The notes under the pieces: model-generated
What the model saw: only the letters and a program-made list of their open reading frames with translations
Database searches by the model: none
What the model was told of the DNA's origin: nothing
Origin: Durusdinium trenchii
Taxonomy: Eukaryota; Sar; Dinophyceae; Suessiales; Symbiodiniaceae
Reading direction: 5' to 3'
Assembly: GCA_963970005.1 (NCBI GenBank)
Contig: CAXAMN010025361.1
Coordinates: 1,574,017 to 1,638,016, forward strand
Length of the DNA: 64,000 nucleotides
Translations under genes and position numbers: made by a program
In this document: in pieces, positions 56,300 to 64,000 of the stretch
Position numbering within the stretch: the first letter of the stretch is position 1
Layout: each line of letters opens with the position of its first letter

Positions 56300-57570
56300 A
56301 CAGAACGAAGGAATGAACCTTTGAAGTGTTAAGACCATATGTGAGGACTGTGTTTGTGAGGAGTAATGTAGACTCTCGGTCAATAAAGTTTCACAAAGCC
56401 CAAGAAAGAAACCAACAGCTGGGGCGCTTTGAAGGCTACCTTTTTTGTTTCTACATACCAAGGAATTCATCAGTTCTTGAAGGTGTGGAAGGCATGAAAT
56501 GGAGGCCAAGACCCTCTGCTGGCACCTCCAGTGAGTGCCAAAACCCGCAGCTTCCGGGGTACCATCCTCAGTGCTCCGGGGTCGCGTCCAAGAGATATTG
56601 AGAGACCTGAAGTGGGTATGGGATGGGCTATAGGCTATAGGGCTGGTCAACCTCTCTTTCCAGTTCTTTCGCAGAGATGAAGTGTCACCTAAATCGCTGG
56701 GAAGAAGACCTGGAGCGACAAAACCATCAATTAACTCCCTGGCGCGCCGTCTGTGCATGTTCGGTGGTCAACCAGTGTCTGGGATTTTGAGCCGTAACCA
56801 AATCAAGATCCCCAGCAGAGTTTCCACGACCCTCCAGCTCCTTCATTGCAAGACATGAGTCCTGGAGCTCCGCCACTTGGCAGCCCATGAAATGGTACTG
56901 CAGGCAGATAAAAAGAAGTCAAAGCACCAGCCCAAAACACAACTCAAGACAATCCAACTGGTTGTTTACTCCTGGGAACACCTACCCTCATCGAACTATG
57001 GCTGGTCAAAGCCACCCGAAACCATTCTAGATGAACATCCCAAGCTCAGGCGTGTATTGGTGCATTCCTGTAGGTTGCAGAACCCAGTGTGCCGGTTGAA
57101 AACATGAACCTCAGTTTTTCCACCCGAAGAGGTCTGTTCCTCCCAGGCCTGGACCTGGGTGTGGATGACATGCATCGGAAGAAATCCCCCTCTCTCGCTG
57201 GTCAACTCCAAGGAGCAACTCCATCTCCAGCAGGGGCGGCGACAAGGGCTTCAGCGGCCGGGAGGTCCGCAGCCAGCGGTGTAGATCCGAGGTGCCATCT
57301 GAACGTGGCACGCGGTACCACGGTGGCTGAGGGAATGATCAAACGGCCAACTGGGAAATACTCAAAAAAAGTCACAGGTCCATAAGGAACACCTCAATTG
57401 GGTGAAGGAAAAGAGTCTTCAAGGAAAGTCATGCGCCTTGTCTACCTCTGACCTCTCCCAGCAGGAACCCCTGCAACCAGAATTTAGCGCCTTGCACCAG
57501 CCGGCCACAGCAGTTGCGCACCTCACGCGCCACCCGCGTGTAGAGGGCTCCTGTCGCAGACTGTTGGACC
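56300..57570. other. Region between the two FSH genes
   Basis: Two blocks look coding but on uncertain strand: about 56660-56760 (plus reads MKCHLNRWEEDLERQNHQLT after a good TTTCCAG acceptor; minus reads ELIDGFVAPGLLPSDLG) and about 57285-57175 (minus reads LKPLSPPLLEMELLLGVDQR). The 5-prime exon of FSH gene B carrying the family's LHG motif should lie here but was not identified. Confidence 0.3.
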
Positions 57571-57574
57571 CAAC

Positions 57575-60500
57575 CTCGGACCACCTCTGAAGCCTCCGGC
57601 TCAGCCACTCCGGCTCAGTGCTCCGCGCCCGAGGATCTCCTGCTTCTGGCTGCAGTTGGGGCAGGCGATGGCCCTCGACGTGCTCCAAGACCAGTGGTGC
57701 CTGGCAGGGTCTCTTCAGACCCGAAGCCAGGCCGAGATCAGCCGAAAAAAGAGCCGAACTTGGAAGCAGGGGATGATGGAATGATGCTGACTGGATGATG
57801 CCCTGATGTGGTTCTTTGTGCAAGTCAAGTAATGCTGGGGAGTGGAGATCAATTGAGGGCATGTATGTCGTGGCAAAACAATGATATGTTGGCATAATGA
57901 TGCTGTTATTTCACTTTAGCTTTGTGTTGCCAAAGTGAATCCAATCAAAACCCACCTCGTAGTAATCCTCCGGCGCCATCATGCCAGCAGCCCTGGAACA
58001 GCGGAGATTGACTGGTTGGCATCCGACCAGACTCTTTGGGTCAGGTGTAGACATCCACTGCATGAAACTTCGTATAATCATGGTTCCGATAGGCTGAGGC
58101 TGCCACAAGATTGATATGACAGACCGGGACAAACCTATGATCTGCCCTGCATCTGGCTTCATGCACGCGGGATCAACTTCCAGTGTTCACGACCGCTGCA
58201 GAAGCCCAGCAAGGGCATGTTGAGTCCTTCGCTCGTTGAAAAGCCTCTCCCCCCAGGGAGGTGCCCCCATTGGTTCAAGCGAAAGGAGAGATACAGTTTA
58301 TAGAAGAAAGATGAGGAATATAATGTTGACTGTCGATTATAAACCTCGTTTGCCCAGACAGGTATGAGAGCGTCAGAGCTTTCTTGACCAACCGTCAACA
58401 TCTGTCTGCTTTTGACCAGTGGACTCAGAAAGCAAGAAACTATATACTCCAAAGCAGCGACAAACCAAATCTGGTCTTTCCTTTTTATACAATCACATAC
58501 CCCTCAATAAACCCCGCTCTCCTGTTTTCCCTGTTGGAGCTCATTTACCTTGGACCCCCACCTACGACCAGATCCCCCACCTACGGCCATAGTGGTAGTA
58601 CTCGTCATTGCGGCCAAAGACATGGATGCTGGCATGCTTGGCCTTACCGCTCTGGCTTTGGGCGTGAGGTGAATCAAACACCGGTCCCAACGACACCAAT
58701 TACGGAAGCTACACCGGAAACGAATTTCTTTCTCGGGATGGGCAGTGATGGCTGCTTATGGCGATAGGCCAATGAAACATGACCGGAAAACGGTCGTAAA
58801 ATGAACCTAACAGGCGGGAACAAAAGACCAATCCTAGGCCAGTCATGGGTCCCATGATTGGTGATCCAACCCAAAGAAGGAACAATACAACTTACCCACA
58901 AGGTGGAATATGAACAGTGCATCATTGGCCATGGGTCATGGCGCCAACTGTTGTGTCAAATCCTGTACTTCACACCACAAGAGCTGGATCTTCAGGCAAA
59001 CGAAACCTGCCTCAGGCACAGGTGCCGGCAACAACGACACCCCTCCGTCCAAGGCCCCGAAACCTTGGCGTTGTCAAAGGCGGAGGCCCAGCGCGCCTGA
59101 GAAGACCAAGCCCAAGGAAATCCAAGCCGAAAGAAGCCAGACGAGCGACGGGGTGTTGGGAAGGTTCCGATTCTGTTCTGATGACCCTCCAGAATTCGGA
59201 GGCTCATGGGTTTCGGGAGGCTCATCATCCGAACGATTTATATAAACTATACTCGTCTCTGGACCGCCTGAGAAGGGGTTCACCGTGCTCGTGACCCTGC
59301 AAGATAAACTCCAGGCAACCACGACCACAAAGAAACGCGACTCCTGCTATGTACAATTTCTTGGCAGAGAGATTCCTTCTTTCTTTGCTTACAAGCTGTA
59401 CACTGTAGCTCAAGTCTTATGTACCGTGCCAACCTATAGCCTCCAACCACCCTTGCAGACTGTACCTTGCAATACTCCGCCTTCACAAAATGCTCTCCTT
59501 CCATCTCCTTCCCTCCTTCCTGGTCCCAGCAGCATCACGAATTGGCAGATCCCCGAAGAAGACACTCACGGGCCAGGGCAACGTTGCCCCGTCGAGGAGC
59601 AGCCGCGCGGCGGCCAAGTGCACCACCTCAACTCCAAAGAAGCGGCGGTCGGACGGAGTGGTTCCCGTTTTAAAAACCGAGATTCCCCATATGGCCCAAC
59701 ATCACATGTGGAGCTGGAGAAAGATCACGGCAGAAGGAACAGCACACACAGGCACCGCCACCCGCCCCCAGCGCTGCCCAGATGCAATGCAACCCTCAAA
59801 GAGGCCCACCACCTTGGGTCGCTTCCACAAGAAACCGAGGGCCGAGAACTCGATGTGCGAATTCTCGTTCCGGCGCTGTGTTTCCTCCCGAGAACGAAAA
59901 AACATCACCAACCCGGGGCCATGGAACGAGTTCGGAAGCGGACCGAACTCGGCCACCCGAGTCGCTCCCACCGTGTTTCCAAGACGCCGTTAGTAGGGAA
60001 GTGGATGGGAGTGGGTGAAGTCGAGACGAAAGAAATGGCTTCACACCATCTGGTGGACGCTTGGACCAACACTTTCTGAGCCAATGAACCGCTTGGATGG
60101 TCATTTGATGCCAACTTGCGAGAGTCTCTGAGGGATCACTCCTTTCGAAGTACAAGTGACCGCGTGTGAGTTTTGTACCAGTATGAATCCTGTGTCCCTT
60201 GTCCTGGGAGGTCTACTGCCTCTCTCTCTCTCTTCGTGATTCTGGTTGCAATGTGTGTCCAAATGCCATAGGTTTCCATCCAAGACAGGGCCCAGCAGGG
60301 GAGAGATCCTCAAAGCTAGTCTTTTGGACTGGCTGAACTGAGCTGAGCTGAAGTGCCTGGGGAGCGTCTTAGCTTCAGGGCACCAACTTTGGTAATCATG
60401 GTGCGTTTGCAGTCAAACTCTTGCTGCGTTTGAGATTGCTTGTTCAGTGCTAGAAAGGGATGTTCCTTGTATATAGTTATGGCATGTTCCCACTCTAAAA

Positions 60501-62504
60501 AAAATGTAAAAAGGTGTCTTTTGTTCATCCTGTGTGGTCCACTGGGTCGGCCCCCCCTTCCATGAGCAAACATGCTAAGAGCAGCTGCGTCCACGCGGCT
60601 CCTTTCTGATCCAAGCAACCGCGTCCACAGGCTCTTGAGTCACCCTCTGAAGCAAGGCATCCACCGCGCCTTCAACACCCTCGTAGGACACGCAAACACC
60701 TGCGCCGGTTGTTTACGGCTGCTTGGAAGGAGAGTCTTCAAGCGGTCGATGTGGCTGGCGTTCAGACCACAAGTTGGAGGGTGGGCTTTCCACCTTCGCT
60801 CATGTGCGGACGGGCACCTGGGTCTTGCTGCTTGTAGAGATCAGGACGCTCCTTGGTCGTTTCTGCGGACACGGTTGTTTCGCTGGTGGAACGCACATGA
60901 TGTGAGACCCACTGCAACAACCATGAGCTTGACCAAAAAAGGGACTCATTTGGACCAAGGCGCACGTGGATCATCGGTGGTGTGATTAAACCACACCTAT
61001 GCAGACGTTGAAAATGCCAGAAAGCAGGTGGCACAAACCAGAGCACATCAAACAACTCTGATCCACAAGGCAGCGAACTTCACAACTTCACCCCTCCGAC
61101 AAGCTTGATTGTTCCTCGAATGCTCAAATTTTGGCGTGGAACACGAAAACGAAGCATGGTGATTCCACCAAAACCATCACCATCGATCACCATCGCGGCC
61201 GAAGGTTCCAAGCAGCTCGACTCACGAATTCGCACCTTGAAGTCTTTGCCCTTGGACAAGTTCACCGACATGGGGTCAGCATCGTGCAGGTCTACTCCAG
61301 GCCGATAGGCCCAGGTCACGTCGCCCTCTAGGAACTCAAAGTCCGTGTCCTGGGACGCCGGGATGCCGTCACGTTACAAAACGAATGGAAACGAGTCGCA
61401 GGAAACCCTCTAAGACCATAGTTGCTACCAAACCCGAAGGGCCCGAAGGGTAGGAATGTCCTCCTTGAAGCACAGCAAATCAGCATAGCTATGCACTGCA
61501 TTGTGGCATTGTGAAGCACCACCTCTTCAACTGCTCCGTATAGACTTGTCACGTGCACTGGGTCCCAAGAGGATGAGTTGCCACTTTCTCCAGCTGTTCT
61601 CGCCACCACCCAAACCATTTGCCAGTGAAATCCGCCCCACCCGCCCACCCAACCCTCCGTCGCGGTCACCTGTCACCGAAACCGCCTTTCAACCGCCCTT
61701 TCGGAGACGGTCTCCGAAACGTCTCCGAAACGTCTCCTTCCCAAAGGCCGTCTTCAAGCCACTGATCCTCGGAAGGTCCGGTGCAAAGAGCGGGGCCGAC
61801 CCGACCGAGCGGTGCCACCGGGTAAGGGGGGTACACAGGTACACATGTGCCGCGCCAACAAAAACGCGGGGAGAATGACGACTGTGCTAAAGCCAATGAA
61901 ATGCGGATGGACTATGTGGAAACCCATTGGCAAAAATGGCAGAACCACATTGATTAGCAGTTCCTTGCTTCAATGAACTCCCCATCCATCATATTGGCTC
62001 AACGCAGGTGAGGCATACCAACGCTTTCAATAGATTCAATAGACGCATCAACTCATCAACGGTTTCACGAGCGGCCCATGTGTCACCATGACCTGCAGCC
62101 ATAAATTCAGATTTTGGATGTTTCTCAAAACATCCAGACCATTCCGCCACCCGACTCACGCGGCTGCGACGAAGGGCTGGAAGTTAGCCAGGTTCGCATT
62201 GGACTGCCTCAAACGGAGTCCAATGGGCCGTTGCGCGGCTCAGTCGAAGCGAAAACATCTTTCGCTGAAAGAACCTGCCAAAATCTGCCAAATCGCCATG
62301 ACGAAACCCATCCCTATGAAGTCCGTATCACAAAAAAACACTGCACGAGAGCAAAGGAGATCTGAGCCCTTTTTGGGACATATCCATGTCGACCAGAACC
62401 GCCGTGACATGTCCACATGGCGACACGAACCGGCGTCGCCTCCCATGCAGCACCAGGACCTGCAATCGACCCCGGACACGCGGCGCATCTTGCTGCACCA
62501 ACTC
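57575..62504 (-). CDS. FSH-type serine hydrolase, gene A
   Basis: Second FSH-family alpha/beta hydrolase, upstream of gene B on the same strand. Exons in order: 62504-62440 (VRGRLQVLVLHG, the start strand), 61349-61226 (FEFLEGDVTWAYRPGVDLHD, then SKGKDFKVRI), 60699-60595 (SYEGVEGAVDALLQRVTQEP), 59631-59570 (EVVHLAAARLLLDGATLPWP), 58628-58585 (IHVFGRNDEYYHYG, catalytic Asp), 57992-57956 (MMAPEDYYE), 57700-57575 (APLVLEHVEGHRLPQLQPE, catalytic His). Several exons end in GTGAGT or GTAGG donors. The exon for the nucleophile elbow, expected between 60595 and 59631, was not found, nor one for the VFFNGM segment. Only the 57992-57956 / 57700 junction is phase-closed. Other open blocks at 61.8-61.7 and 59.1-59.0 kb could be extra exons. 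A pseudogene is possible if the serine exon is truly absent. Confidence 0.72.
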
Positions 62505-62509
62505 CTGCA

Positions 62510-64000
62510 GAAATGTCTCAGAAAAGTCAGGAGCGAACCCTGACGGGGGGAAGTAGAGGAAGGTCTCCGAGTGGTTTATTTGACGTCTCTTTAGTCACTT
62601 TAGTAAACTTTAGTCCTCCTCCTTGCGTGAGGTGATTTTAAAAAATAGAAACGTGGACATTAGGATGCCTCTTTTTCCTGAGAACGTCCGTGCAATGGTT
62701 TTTGATAAAATATATAATCTCTGAAACATGATTTTTTCTCACATCTGACATCTTCCCCTTGTCCACTTCTCACATTTTCACATCTTCTCTGGAAACGATA
62801 CGAAGAGATGAACCCTTTTGCGAAAATCGGGGTGTGCCCGAAACTGCGGCGTGTAGTGCGAATTGGTCCGGGCAGCATTCACAGCCCTTTGTGAACCTTG
62901 AAGTGCAGATTTTGTGGCAGGCGCTGCTACCACTACCACGCTACCACATTACCACACCACCACACTACCAACCACTACCACACCACCGCACTATACTACC
63001 ACCACCACGCCACCAACCACTACCACACTACCACACTACCATACAAACAACTACCAACACCACCACCACACTCTGGGCGACCTTTTTTTCGGAAAATCTT
63101 TCCGACGCGTTTTGGGAATCTTTTCCGCATTGTTTGTGGTCAGGGGTTGCCACAAAGAGAAAAAGAAAGAGAACTAGCGCAGGAGGCAAGGGACAGAAGA
63201 GTAGAAGGAGAAGGAGAAAAAGGAAAAGGAGGAAAAGAGGAGGAAGAAGGAAAAAGAGAAGGAGAAGGAGAAGGAGACAGAGGAGAGAGGAGAAGGAAGA
63301 GAAGGAGAAGGCTCTTCCCGCTGCACTCTTGCAGATCACAATACAGTATACACCAGCCATGTGAGGATGGTAGCGCTTACCGGTAAGTCTTAAATATATA
63401 AATGTATGTCCATGCATGCAAATGTAAATCGATGCACGTGTGTGTATGTAAGTTTGTCTATGTAGGTATAGATGTATGTATGTATGTATGTATGTATCTA
63501 TGTATGTATGTATGTATGTATGTATCTATGCGCTTGGTTGTTTTCTTGGCTGTCGTGATGCGCTGTAGTTATCGTTATGTATAAAAAGAGCAGGGGAGGG
63601 CACAAGGAAAACAACGTATATATTCAGCATCCCCGTGCTGAAGAACCAATCACCAAGAGTTGTTTGTGTCCAGATCCTTTTCTGTAAAGTGTTTGAGGGT
63701 CAAGTGCTTTGCAGGCCCGTCGCTTGCAAACTGGCTTGCTGGCTTTGTTTTGAGTGACCTGCTTAAATTTAAAAAAGCGGGAGGGGGTGCGGTGGAGGGC
63801 GCAGCGCCTCCCCCGCAAAAAACCAAGTATAGTGAGCATCCCAGCACTGACACATTGCTCCTTCCTCCCTTCCCTTCCTCCCTTCCTCCCTTCCTCCCTT
63901 CCTCCCTTCCTCCCTTCCTCCCTTCTTCCCTTTCTTGCTTGCTTGCTTGCTTCCTTCCTTGCTTCCTTGCTTCCTTGCTTCCTTGCTTCCTTGCTTCCTT
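62510..64000. repeat. Simple-repeat-rich end of window
   Basis: No exon seen. It holds (CCACAC/CCACTA)n at 62925-63075, a GAGAAGGA purine tract at 63175-63315, (GTAT)n at 63472-63530, and CCTTCCTCCCTT then CTTCCTTG runs from about 63860 to the window end. Long plus-strand ORFs here encode poly-Thr/His and poly-Arg/Lys and are artefacts. Confidence 0.85.

Noticed and set aside
59285-60079. 264-codon plus ORF
   Set aside because: It covers a minus FSH exon with a GTGAGT donor (59631-59570) and shows no domain; length is explained by GC-rich sequence.

Overview
The window looks like nuclear DNA of a dinoflagellate, most likely of the Symbiodiniaceae/Suessiales. This is inferred from the kind of gene structure: short exons of about 26-175 nt, long introns, and introns starting with GC or GA as well as GT and ending in AG. 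Other signs are GC-rich third codon positions, abundant simple repeats, an interspersed CTAGTAG repeat family, and draft-assembly gaps (941 N at 28797-29737, 10 N at 49187-49196). There is no sign of bacterial operons, ribosome-binding sites, rRNA, tRNA or CRISPR.

All genes that can be assembled from conserved domains lie on the minus strand, as expected for unidirectional dinoflagellate gene clusters. Reading in the direction of transcription (from high to low coordinates): (1) an FSH-type serine hydrolase, gene A (62504 to 57575); (2) a second FSH-type serine hydrolase, gene B (56196 to 47996), with a conserved Ser/Asp/His set, and inside one of its introns a same-strand intronless ORF for a secreted Cys-rich protein (49550-48882); (3) a coiled-coil-rich gene of unknown function (46908 to 40785), whose neighbourhood carries a 1.7-kb element with 474-bp direct terminal repeats; (4) a fatty-acid-hydroxylase / sterol-desaturase-superfamily enzyme (39925 to about 32491) with all three histidine boxes; (5) a long stretch (32 to 11 kb) holding many well-bounded orphan minus-strand exons that I cannot assign; (6) an ArfGAP-domain protein (9678 to 4349), with candidate disordered D/R-rich tail exons down to 2666.

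The genes show no shared pathway: a membrane lipid-modifying enzyme, two alpha/beta hydrolases, a coiled-coil protein and an Arf GTPase regulator. The two FSH genes in tandem are the only visible functional relationship. Exon borders were placed by reading frame, splice phase and agreement with the protein families, not by transcripts. The first and last exons of most genes are not settled. GC-rich exons often look protein-coding on both strands, so strand calls for orphan exons lean on neighbouring genes and splice-site quality.
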